Assembly (NCBI GenBank): GCA_964407525.1
Contig: CAYOWC010000255.1
Coordinates: 1 to 7,245 of the forward strand
Direction: 5' to 3'
Length of the DNA stretch: 7,245 nucleotides
DNA from: DUZB01 sp964407525
GTDB lineage: Bacteria > Desulfobacterota > DSM-4660 > Desulfatiglandales > Desulfatiglandaceae
Part shown: piece after piece, positions 1 through 5,829 of the stretch
How positions within the stretch are numbered: position 1 is the stretch's first letter
How the letters are laid out: each line of letters starts with the position of its first letter
Translations under genes and position numbers: made by a program
The notes under the pieces: model-generated
The model's database searches: none
What the model was told of the DNA's origin: nothing
Seen by the model: only the letters and a program-made list of their open reading frames with translations

Positions 1-339
1 ACGGAAATGGCCATGAAAATGGAAGTGGAAATTCTGAAAGAGGGATTATGCCCACAATTTGGTATTGCGCTGATGATGTCGGATGAAACGGTCTGCTTCT
101 GTGCCATGACGCATCATGACCAGATTGCGTGCGGTCCTTACGGGGCCGGTGAAATTGTTCATGTACGGGTCGTCGTGCCGGAATTTCCCGTGAGAGAGGG
201 GACCTATCGCCTGCTTGGAGCGGTATCGGAAAACAGTGGTCTCCTGTGGTACGATTACAAAGAGATCGGACCGGTTACTGTAGAACCGCAGCAGGGACTG
301 GGCCTTGTGGCCTTCAGGCGGAAATGGGAAATTTCTTAA
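1..339 (+). CDS. Wzt-like polysaccharide ABC transporter ATP-binding protein, C-terminal glycan-binding domain (5' partial)
   Basis: The frame is open from the first base, so this is the last 112 residues of a longer protein; the internal ATG codons near the left edge are probably not the start. The pattern fits the Wzt C-terminal beta-sandwich: a 'pG(e/t)Y' strand (here REGTYRLLGAV), a short turn, an aromatic-Asp pair (WYDY), then a V-x-V strand and a final Gly-rich strand ending in Trp (FRRKW). In known Wzt proteins this domain follows an ABC ATPase and binds the modified end of the O-antigen so that only finished chains are exported through Wzm. The ATPase half would lie left of the window. 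The following genes, typical of glycan decoration, agree with this. The stop codon overlaps the first unit of a heptad repeat. The family call rests on pattern recognition of a short fragment; another carbohydrate-binding beta-sandwich is possible. Confidence 0.72.
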   Translation, partial: TEMAMKMEVEILKEGLCPQFGIALMMSDETVCFCAMTHHDQIACGPYGAGEIVHVRVVVPEFPVREGTYRLLGAVSENSGLLWYDYKEIGPVTVEPQQGLGLVAFRRKWEIS

Positions 340-360
340 TGCGGAATGCGGAATGCGGAA
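338..360. repeat. Heptad tandem repeat, unit AATGCGG
   Basis: Just over three perfect copies of a 7-bp unit (AATGCGG, equally readable as TGCGGAA) run without interruption and begin inside the TAA stop of the upstream gene. A different 7-bp unit is found in each of the other long gaps of this window. Confidence 0.9.
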
Positions 361-369
361 ATGCCCACT

Positions 370-398
370 TGAAAACAGGCGAATTCACGGTGTTTTCA
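370..398. promoter_or_regulatory. 8-bp perfect inverted repeat (possible operator or RNA hairpin)
   Basis: TGAAAACA at 370-377 is matched by its exact reverse complement TGTTTTCA at 391-398, with a 13-nt spacer centred near an EcoRI-like GAATTC. It lies 27 nt before the start of the first radical SAM gene. No T-run follows, so it does not look like an intrinsic terminator. An operator or 5' leader hairpin is possible; no regulator can be named. Confidence 0.35.
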
Positions 399-425
399 TG
401 GACAAGGGAGATCAGGTAAGAAATT

Positions 426-1757
426 ATGCATGTTCAGTTTATGAATTATATCTCAAATGGCCCGGCGTTTAACAGTGGCATTGCGGCCCTTTCGGGGTAT
501 CTTAAAAGACATGGGGTGAGTGTTTCCCTCATGAATGTGACAGAGCAGAGTGTCGAAGATTTGGAAAGACGATGCCGAGAAGTGGCGCGCCCCGATGTTG
601 TTGCATTCAGTGTGCATACCCCCCATTGGGATCTCATATCGAGACATATTTCCGTGGTGAAAAAAGCAAGCGATGCCCTTATTATCTGTGGTGGATATCA
701 TCCCACCTTATGCCCCCAGGAAGTGATTGATCATAGGGATGTGGATGTCCTGTGCAGGGGTGAAGGAGAAAAACCATTGCTTGAACTCCTGAACTGCCTG
801 GAAAACAAAAAAGTCACCCACAGGATAGAAGGGTTGTGGGTGAAAAAGCGGTCTCTGTTCGGGAGCAAAATTCATAGAAATCCCGTATCGCCTCTCCTTG
901 CTCTCGATGAACTGCCCTATTGGGACCGGGACCTTTTCTTGGAATCCGGCCTTTCGGCCCGGGACTTTTCTCTTACCCACGTCGCCGGTTTTCCCCTCGC
1001 GTCCGGAAGAGGGTGCCCATACAGCTGCAGTTTCTGCAACAATGCCTCTTTTTTGAAAATGTATAAGGATGAAGCCCTGAGCGAGAATAAATACATCAGG
1101 AAAAGGTCTGTCGACGGCGTCATAGAAGAATGCAGGTTCCTGATGGACAGATACGGCGCATCCAGGTTTGAGTTCTGGGACGAGATGTTCGCGTCGGATC
1201 GGCAATGGACTGCGAAATTTTGTGAGAAATATCAAAAAGAGATTGCCAGGCCTTTTATTACCGCTCTTCGTGTGGAAAGAGCTGAAGAAACAACTCTCAA
1301 GGCCCTTCATGATGCAGGCTGCAAATGTATTTTTGTGGGGGTTGAGGCCGGTAACGAAGCCTATCGAAAGAAATATCTAAACCGCAAGATGTCAAACGAA
1401 ACCATCAAAGAGGCATTTGATGTGTCGAAGCGGGTGGGTCTCGAGCGTTTCGCGTGGGTGATGTTGGGATTGCCCGAAGAAACGCCTGCCATGGTTCAGG
1501 AAACCATTGATTTCCTCCATGAAATTCAGCCGGATATCATTGGTTGGTCTGTGTATCATCCGCTGCCGGGAACCGAGCTGTATCGCTATTGTCGGGATAA
1601 GGGATATCTGAGTTCGGAAGATTTCTATCCTTACCATGGCGCCCCTGAGTACAGTGTCCCCGCATTGAACCAGCCTTCTATTTCACGAGCCGAAATCACG
1701 GAGTTCTGCAACAGGTTCAGGGACCTGGAGAAATCGGGATTCAGGGTGAACCAATGA
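426..1757 (+). CDS. B12-binding-type radical SAM protein, function unknown
   Basis: A 443-residue protein with the two-domain plan of the BchE/cobalamin-type radical SAM group. Residues 1-125 form a Rossmann-like B12-binding domain, with GGYHPT (89-94) and RGEGE (111-115) typical of this group; no DxHxxG cobalt-ligand motif is seen. The radical SAM core follows, with C197, C201 and C204 (CxxxCxxC) for the 4Fe-4S cluster that cleaves S-adenosylmethionine. Further family landmarks are VGVEAGNE (304-311), MLGLPEET (346-353) and YHPLPGTELY (377-386). Length is normal for the family, whose members include methyltransferases and ring-forming enzymes; the substrate cannot be read from sequence. ATG 426 has a weak AGGT (414-417) eight nucleotides upstream. 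The gene overlaps the next radical SAM gene by 4 nt, which suggests co-translation. It presumably modifies a sugar, lipid or carrier in the surface-glycan pathway, which is inference from location. Confidence 0.92.
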   Translation: MHVQFMNYISNGPAFNSGIAALSGYLKRHGVSVSLMNVTEQSVEDLERRCREVARPDVVAFSVHTPHWDLISRHISVVKKASDALIICGGYHPTLCPQEVIDHRDVDVLCRGEGEKPLLELLNCLENKKVTHRIEGLWVKKRSLFGSKIHRNPVSPLLALDELPYWDRDLFLESGLSARDFSLTHVAGFPLASGRGCPYSCSFCNNASFLKMYKDEALSENKYIRKRSVDGVIEECRFLMDRYGASRFEFWDEMFASDRQWTAKFCEKYQKEIARPFITALRVERAEETTLKALHDAGCKCIFVGVEAGNEAYRKKYLNRKMSNETIKEAFDVSKRVGLERFAWVMLGLPEETPAMVQETIDFLHEIQPDIIGWSVYHPLPGTELYRYCRDKGYLSSEDFYPYHGAPEYSVPALNQPSISRAEITEFCNRFRDLEKSGFRVNQ

Positions 1758-2689
1758 TGGAAAAACACTTTCCCACGCATCTGGTTCTGGAGGTGACGGG
1801 CCGGTGTAATCTTCGTTGCAAAGGGTGTGCTTTTCATGGACCTGAGGCGTTTGTAACCCGCCCCATGGGTGATATGAGCGAAGACATCTGGCGTAAGACG
1901 ATCGAGGAAGCAGGCGCCTGGGGGCATGAAGTACACCTTGCTGTCAATGGAGGGGGGGAACCCCTGTTGCATCCTCAATTGAAGGACATTGTCATGTTTG
2001 CCCTTTCATTTCCATCGCTCAGGGTGGGGTTTTTGACCAATGGTATGCTTTTTGACCGTGACTGGACGGAATTCGTTGTGGATTGCGGGATGGATTGGAT
2101 TGCTTTCAGCATTGACGGGCTCTCACCGGATACGCATCGGCTTGTGAGGAAAGGCTCCGACTTAGAGATTGTTGAAAAGAACCTGAGAGGGCTTTTAGAC
2201 GAAAAAAAACTGATCGGTATGAAGAAACCCGCCGTATCTCTTAATATGGTGGCCTATGATGAGGTGATAGATCAAAAAGAGGCCTTTATCGAAAAATGGA
2301 TAAACCAGGTTGATCATGTTATGATATCCCATTATCGTACGCCTCCTTCCAGCAAGCGTTGGCCGGGTGTTCCGATCGAGAAAAAAGCATGCTCTCTTCT
2401 GTGGTCCCAAATGGTGATTGCATGGGATGGCCGGCTGGGTCTATGCTGCGAAGATTTCAATATGGATTATTCCCTTGGCAGGGTAGGAGAAAAACCGCTG
2501 CTGGAACTCTGGAACGGAGAGAATATGTCCCGGATTCGGAAGATCCACGAGCAAGGGGGATCTGGTGAGCATCCCATGTGCGCATCATGTGATACCTGGG
2601 CGGACAGTATAGTCAAGGAAACGAAGAATGAGGAACGCCGGCGTACGGTTCTGTCCAGAGCTTCCCAGACAGTGTACACAGCCATTTAG
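1754..2689 (+). CDS. Radical SAM/SPASM domain protein, function unknown
   Basis: A 311-residue cytoplasmic protein. The radical SAM cluster motif lies at the N-terminus (C18, C22, C25), followed by the SAM-binding GGGEP (66-70), TNG (95-97) and SIDG (119-122). The C-terminal third has a SPASM-like auxiliary iron-sulfur cysteine set: C213, C231/C232, and a closing HPMCASC with C276 and C279. The WDG...LCC...LG..GE..L.ELWN pattern between them is typical of SPASM proteins. Family members act on peptides, sugars (the BtrN-like dehydrogenase group) or lipids; the substrate here is unknown. ATG 1754 overlaps the upstream stop as ATGA, and AGGGTGA (1743-1749) inside the upstream gene can serve as ribosome binding site; the adjacent ATG at 1757 is an equal alternative. 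Position next to another radical SAM gene suggests consecutive steps or one complex (inference). The charged tail (about 290-311) is beyond the recognised domain. Confidence 0.92.
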   Translation: MMEKHFPTHLVLEVTGRCNLRCKGCAFHGPEAFVTRPMGDMSEDIWRKTIEEAGAWGHEVHLAVNGGGEPLLHPQLKDIVMFALSFPSLRVGFLTNGMLFDRDWTEFVVDCGMDWIAFSIDGLSPDTHRLVRKGSDLEIVEKNLRGLLDEKKLIGMKKPAVSLNMVAYDEVIDQKEAFIEKWINQVDHVMISHYRTPPSSKRWPGVPIEKKACSLLWSQMVIAWDGRLGLCCEDFNMDYSLGRVGEKPLLELWNGENMSRIRKIHEQGGSGEHPMCASCDTWADSIVKETKNEERRRTVLSRASQTVYTAI

Positions 2690-2692
2690 GAA

Positions 2693-2729
2693 CAGTAGGC
2701 AGTAGGGTCGTAGATAGTAAAGCAATAGG
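2693..2729. repeat. Degenerate heptad array, unit CAGTAGG (left copy)
   Basis: CAGTAGG occurs twice in perfect tandem (2693-2706), followed by decayed units and a CAATAGG at 2723-2729. It starts four bases after the stop of the SPASM gene. The same word family returns at 2979-2994, with a shared 9-mer AGCAATAGG (2721-2729 and 2979-2987). Confidence 0.7.
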
Positions 2730-2795
2730 GCTCATCGCCGATTAACGTGATATTTTTTTAGTTGTTAAATAGGCCATGCTCAGATTCCAGATTTT

Positions 2796-2819
2796 AGGTG
2801 TCAGGTGTCAGGTGTCAGG
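2796..2819. repeat. Heptad tandem repeat, unit AGGTGTC
   Basis: Three perfect copies of AGGTGTC plus a trailing AGG. Its 9-mer GGTGTCAGG is the exact reverse complement of CCTGACACC, which occurs twice in the array at 2906-2933, so the two arrays could pair as a long-loop stem of about 9 bp. Confidence 0.9.
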
Positions 2820-2845
2820 AAAAAACCTGGCCGCATTCAGCTTAT

Positions 2846-2861
2846 TTATTAAACTTAATAA
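2846..2861. promoter_or_regulatory. 16-bp perfect palindrome, possible operator
   Basis: TTATTAA (2846-2852) and TTAATAA (2855-2861) are exact reverse complements separated by two bases. The right arm covers the candidate -35 box at 2855-2860. This size and placement would suit a dimeric repressor, but AT-rich DNA makes such palindromes easy to obtain by chance and no regulator gene is visible. Confidence 0.35.
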
Positions 2862-2884
2862 CAAATACTTATGCTTATTATAAT
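2855..2884 (+). promoter_or_regulatory. Candidate sigma-70 promoter for the methyltransferase run
   Basis: A perfect -10 consensus TATAAT is at 2879-2884, preceded by TTAATA at 2855-2860 (four of six to TTGACA) with an 18-bp spacer, in the most AT-rich part of the gap. Transcription would begin near 2891 and give a leader of about 130 nt that includes the 2906-2933 repeat. Only the -10 box is strong. Confidence 0.4.
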
Positions 2885-2905
2885 CAGAAAACAGGAAGTA
2901 GGGAC

Positions 2906-2933
2906 TGAAACCTGACACCCGAAACCTGACACC
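2906..2933. repeat. Heptad tandem repeat, alternating YGAAACC and TGACACC
   Basis: Four heptads in a row: TGAAACC, TGACACC, CGAAACC, TGACACC. Read as a 14-mer, GAAACCTGACACCC is perfectly duplicated at 2907-2920 and 2921-2934. The unit is the reverse complement of the AGGTGTC array about 90 bp upstream. Confidence 0.85.
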
Positions 2934-2978
2934 CCGGTTCCGGAAAAAAGAATTCTCCACACTAATCCGCGATGATCC

Positions 2979-2994
2979 AGCAATAGGCAGTGTG
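2979..2994. repeat. Short heptad copy, CAATAGG-CAGTGTG (right copy)
   Basis: AGCAATAGG here repeats the 9-mer at 2721-2729, followed by a decayed CAGTGTG unit. It lies 28 bp upstream of the chosen methyltransferase start. Confidence 0.55.
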
Positions 2995-3011
2995 GGGTTG
3001 GGTGATACAGT

Positions 3012-3015
3012 GGGA
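3012..3015 (+). promoter_or_regulatory. Ribosome binding site deciding the 3023 start
   Basis: GGGA sits seven bases before ATG 3023. The upstream in-frame GTG at 2990 lies inside repeat DNA, and the downstream ATG at 3044 has no well-spaced site, so 3023 is preferred. Confidence 0.45.
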
Positions 3016-3022
3016 TGTGGTT

Positions 3023-3970
3023 ATGAGGGTAAGTGAGCGGAAAATGGTTTATCCCACCGAAGATCATGAGGCCATGGCGAAGGCACTGGGTATAGGGGAT
3101 GGCGAAAGAGTCCTCGAAATCGGGGGCGGCGGTAACCCTTTTTCCCGTGCTGATGTGCTGGTGGATGTGGATTTTCAGACCGGGCGTCACAGGGACGGAG
3201 GGGCTGTGTGTAAAAGTGCTTCCGGGTACTATGTTCAGGCGGATGTTGCTGCGCTTCCTTTCAGGGATAAAAGTTTTGATTTCGTCATCTGCATACAGGT
3301 CCTGGAACATGTGGATGATCCGGGTTCAGCCTGTGAGGAGTTGATGCGGGTGGCCCATCGGGGTTTTATTGAGACGCCGAGAAAGTGGACCGAATACTAT
3401 GCCGGGCATCCCACCCACCAGTGGCTTGTGGATGAGGTGACTGGTGGGCTGATTTTTGACCCTATCCTTTACGATTCTTCGCCTTTTTTCAATTTCGTTT
3501 TGCCTTCTCTTTGGAAATCCCCTGAACTGGTGAAGCGCGCAAGGAGAACCTATCCCCACATCCCCTGTGTTCAGATGGTCTGGGAAAACCGGTTTTCCTA
3601 TGAGATAAAGGGCGAATCGCCTGTGAAATTCAAAGGTGAAAACCAGACTATTGCTCTGAGGCATTATCACTTCGCCCGCAATCTTCTGACCTGGGCCGCC
3701 CCTCCCGAGCACGGGCTGTTTCATGCCGGGTGTGCCGAAAAAATGGCCCCGGAGGATGCCGCCTGTTCAGCCCTCCACGGGTTTTACCGCATTTTGTGCG
3801 GGAAACGGCCCCGAAAAGGTTCCCTGCCATTCAGGCGGATTATTGTGGCTCTATCTGCCTCCCTGGCTTTGAGAATGTCGAGATATTTTGAAAACTGGTT
3901 CAATGTGCTGACCTTGAAATTTTTTACTGAGAATAGAATCAAAAACGAAGGAAACAGGAAAGATGGCTGA
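3023..3970 (+). CDS. Class I SAM-dependent methyltransferase (Methyltransf_11-like)
   Basis: With the ATG at 3023 the protein has 315 residues. The N-terminal half is a Rossmann methyltransferase: SAM-binding motif I at 30-37 (VLEIGGGG, then NPF), an acidic strand end at 48-50 (DVD), the ADVAALPF segment (73-80) before SFDFVIC, and the LEHVDDP post-IV motif (94-100). This layout is common in methyltransferases of sugar or lipid-linked substrates in surface-polysaccharide clusters; the acceptor is unknown. Residues about 150-315 fit no domain I recognise; an amphipathic stretch near 268-300 could touch a membrane. It is the first gene after the 333-nt gap and overlaps the next methyltransferase by 8 nt. 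An ATG at 3044 would shorten it by seven residues. Confidence 0.85.
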   Translation: MRVSERKMVYPTEDHEAMAKALGIGDGERVLEIGGGGNPFSRADVLVDVDFQTGRHRDGGAVCKSASGYYVQADVAALPFRDKSFDFVICIQVLEHVDDPGSACEELMRVAHRGFIETPRKWTEYYAGHPTHQWLVDEVTGGLIFDPILYDSSPFFNFVLPSLWKSPELVKRARRTYPHIPCVQMVWENRFSYEIKGESPVKFKGENQTIALRHYHFARNLLTWAAPPEHGLFHAGCAEKMAPEDAACSALHGFYRILCGKRPRKGSLPFRRIIVALSASLALRMSRYFENWFNVLTLKFFTENRIKNEGNRKDG

Positions 3971-4793
3971 TGAACTCTGGTCAAAGGAGGCCTTTTCGGG
4001 CGGTTACAGCAGCGGGACTGTCGTTGGCCCTCTTCGGGACGGGGATCCTGAAACGGAACTTCGTTTGTTTGAAGACAAAAGGATCGGCGGCAGCCTGGCT
4101 GGGTTTTTTGAGGCCGGGGTAAAGCCATATCTGAAACCTGATTCTCGTGTCCTTGAATTTGGTCCGGGAAAGGGCTCCTGGACGCGTGCCCTTTTTTCTG
4201 AGGTAACCAGGGGTGAAATCCATACAGTGGATCTGCAGGATATCCGGCCGTGGGTCCAGGATATCATGGACCAATGTCCCCGTCGCTTTTTCCCCCACCA
4301 AGTTCCCTTTGGTGAAGTTGCCTACGGTTTTTTGAAGGACGGCTATTTTGACGTTTTTTTCAGCTTTGGCGTATTCTGCCACATGGATTTGGATGCGCTG
4401 GAGAATTTTTTGGTAAGGATTAAACCCAAGCTGAAAAAAGAGGCCCTTTGTGTTGCTGAATACTCCGACTGGGAAAAGGGACTTCCCTACTGTATAAGCC
4501 CTGAAGGGGCTGAATACAACAGGGAAGGATTTAGTATGCTTGAAGAACAATTCCCCTTTGAGTTCGACATGCTTAAATGTTCCAGCTGGGTGCGGAAATT
4601 AGGTCCCCTGTGGAAGAAATATATTTCAAAAGGATATCCGGCGCCTTCCACGAGTCCGGAAAGGTCTTTTTGGGTCAGAAACAACAGGAAAACCATGAAA
4701 AAAATATTGGAGAGGGCGGGGTATGAAGTATTGAACATCGATATGGATTTTTTTCGCCGTGATCCAGTGGCGCTTTTCAGGCCTTCTCCTTAA
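3963..4793 (+). CDS. Class I SAM-dependent methyltransferase, second copy, divergent
   Basis: A 276-residue protein with motif I VLEFGPGKG at 63-71, the acidic residue of strand 2 at D90, and the FDVFFSFGVFCHM strand-4 region at 129-141, where the signature 'VFCHM' resembles the loop after motif IV in small-molecule methyltransferases. The C-terminal SFWVRNN...ILERAGYEV segment (about 223-250) is often seen in methyltransferases of glycan clusters. It shares little with the preceding methyltransferase beyond the fold, so the two likely methylate different positions or substrates rather than being a recent duplication. ATG 3963 overlaps the upstream gene by 8 nt, and AAGGA at 3948-3952, ten bases before it, is a fair ribosome binding site. 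The family call is firm; the substrate is unknown. Confidence 0.85.
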   Translation: MADELWSKEAFSGGYSSGTVVGPLRDGDPETELRLFEDKRIGGSLAGFFEAGVKPYLKPDSRVLEFGPGKGSWTRALFSEVTRGEIHTVDLQDIRPWVQDIMDQCPRRFFPHQVPFGEVAYGFLKDGYFDVFFSFGVFCHMDLDALENFLVRIKPKLKKEALCVAEYSDWEKGLPYCISPEGAEYNREGFSMLEEQFPFEFDMLKCSSWVRKLGPLWKKYISKGYPAPSTSPERSFWVRNNRKTMKKILERAGYEVLNIDMDFFRRDPVALFRPSP

Positions 4794-4797
4794 AACC

Positions 4798-5805
4798 ATG
4801 AAAGGACTTCGGTTGGAAAAAATACTGGTTACGGAAAGAGGGCGTTTTACAGTGCGGCCGTATTGTCAGGCGGATGAAAAATCGGTCCTGGCACTCTGGA
4901 AGGCCGCTTTCAAAAAAAATATGGACCCTCATCTCTGGCGATGGAAATACAGGGATAACCCCTATGGGCACAGGATTCTACTCTGTGTGAGCGAAGAAGG
5001 CATCATCGTTGCTCTCTATGGCGGTATTCCGTACAAGACTAATTATGATGGTCGTATCGTTGAGATCATAAACCTAATGGATCTCATGTCTCATCCGGAT
5101 TACCGTGGGGAAGGCCTCTTTGTCAGAACCGGGAAAATATTCTTCGATTTCTATTGCAGGCCTGATGGGGCCTCTTTCGTTTATGGCTTTCCGGGGGAAT
5201 ACCATTTTGTCCTTGGCAAAAAATATTTGGGATATCGAGCCCTGGAACAGCCTGTTATCTTTCTGTCTGCACGACCTTCGGATCTGATCGGAAACACGAG
5301 AACATTCGGTGGAAGGGTTGAACGGTTGAAAAAGCCCGATTCCTGTCTCGATGACCTGTGGAAAAGATGTCGGGAGGCTTATCCCCTGACAGCCATCAGG
5401 GATGCCGGCTTCAGCAAATGGCGATTTTTTTCCCACCCTTTTCAGGAATATGAAGTGTGGGTTTACCGATCCCGTTTTAGAAAACAAATAAATGCCTACG
5501 CTGTTTTTGTGGTCGAGGAAAAAAAAGCCGCCATGATCGATATCTTTTCGCTGCCTTCTGAAAAGGTCCTTTCGGATTTTTTTGCACGCCTGGCCGCAGA
5601 GTTCCTTGGAAGGGGAATCGTCGAGATAAATACCTGGCTTCCCGATTCCCATTTTATCACGGAAGATGCTCTTTCGGCAGGTTTCAATAGAGCCCCTGAA
5701 CCGAAGGGTGTTGTCTCTACCGTGCGTACTTTTGATCATTCTCCTTCCCTTGACTTCATATCTCGGAAAATGTTTTATACGATGGCAGATGTGGATCTGT
5801 TTTAA
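4798..5805 (+). CDS. GNAT-family acyltransferase of glycan-cluster type
   Basis: With ATG 4798 the protein has 335 residues. An N-terminal GNAT fold begins VRPYCQADEKSVLALW (about 19-34). The acetyl-CoA-binding motif A is the MSHPDYRGEGLF segment (about 97-108), matching the usual (Q/R)xxGxG/A pattern with R103, G104 and G106. The second half (about 190-335) may be a degenerate second GNAT domain, and the protein ends FYTMADVDLF, resembling the C-terminal strand of GNATs found in polysaccharide loci. It would transfer an acyl group, probably acetyl, to an amino group of a sugar (family knowledge; acceptor inferred). The start is 4 nt after the upstream stop; a longer GTG start at 4759 would overlap the preceding gene by 35 nt and is less likely. 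Neither start has a clear Shine-Dalgarno site, so translation may depend on coupling. Confidence 0.8.
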   Translation: MKGLRLEKILVTERGRFTVRPYCQADEKSVLALWKAAFKKNMDPHLWRWKYRDNPYGHRILLCVSEEGIIVALYGGIPYKTNYDGRIVEIINLMDLMSHPDYRGEGLFVRTGKIFFDFYCRPDGASFVYGFPGEYHFVLGKKYLGYRALEQPVIFLSARPSDLIGNTRTFGGRVERLKKPDSCLDDLWKRCREAYPLTAIRDAGFSKWRFFSHPFQEYEVWVYRSRFRKQINAYAVFVVEEKKAAMIDIFSLPSEKVLSDFFARLAAEFLGRGIVEINTWLPDSHFITEDALSAGFNRAPEPKGVVSTVRTFDHSPSLDFISRKMFYTMADVDLF

Positions 5806-5829
5806 ATCCACTCTAATCATTCTAAAAAA

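Larger units (their letters stand above)
2721..2987. mobile_element. MITE-like structure: 9-bp direct repeats outside 13-bp imperfect inverted repeats
   Basis: Seen directly: AGCAATAGG is present at 2721-2729 and again at 2979-2987. Just inside (2 and 3 bp away) lie TCATCGCCGATTA at 2732-2744 and, on the opposite strand, TCATCGCGGATTA at 2975-2963, a 12 of 13 match. The enclosed 249 bp has no coding capacity and contains inverted heptad arrays around an AT-rich core. This is the plan of a miniature inverted-repeat element with a 9-bp target duplication. Against it, the inverted repeats are short and do not abut the direct repeats, no transposase is present, and the direct repeat belongs to a heptad word that is itself repetitive. 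Element status is inference. Confidence 0.35.
2690..3022. other. 333-nt non-coding gap with layered repeats
   Basis: No credible gene lies here. It contains, in order: a CAGTAGG heptad array, a T7 run without hairpin, an AGGTGTC array, an AT-rich core with a palindrome and a promoter-like pair of boxes, a heptad array inverted relative to the first AGGTGTC array, and a second short copy of the CARTAGG word. The gap separates the radical SAM pair from the methyltransferase run and is the most likely place for a new transcript to start. Confidence 0.85.

Noticed and set aside
708..1310. 200-residue open frame on the minus strand
   Set aside because: Antisense to the first radical SAM gene, including its CxxxCxxC region; composition looks like a shadow frame.
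2732..2759. T7 run as an intrinsic terminator after the SPASM gene
   Set aside because: The sequence before the T-run has only ATCGCCGAT with a one-base loop and no stable stem.
2796..2933. CRISPR array
   Set aside because: Units are 7 bp with no spacers, so these are simple tandem repeats.
2990..3022. Upstream GTG start for the first methyltransferase
   Set aside because: The GTG falls within the repeat-derived word CAGTGTG, and the added residues (WGWVIQWDVV) fit nothing; ATG 3023 has a better spaced GGGA.
4759..4797. GTG start extending the GNAT protein by 13 residues
   Set aside because: It would overlap the preceding gene by 35 nt and the extra residues do not match the GNAT N-terminus; ATG 4798 directly follows the stop.
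5750..5779. TTGACT with a TTTATA 18 bp downstream as a promoter for the AT-rich acyltransferase gene
   Set aside because: The -10 matches only three of six positions, and the better TATACG is 20 bp away; too weak to list.
5074..5820. 248-residue open frame on the minus strand
   Set aside because: It lies antisense to the GNAT gene, whose sequence has clear family motifs; the minus-strand translation has no recognisable domain.
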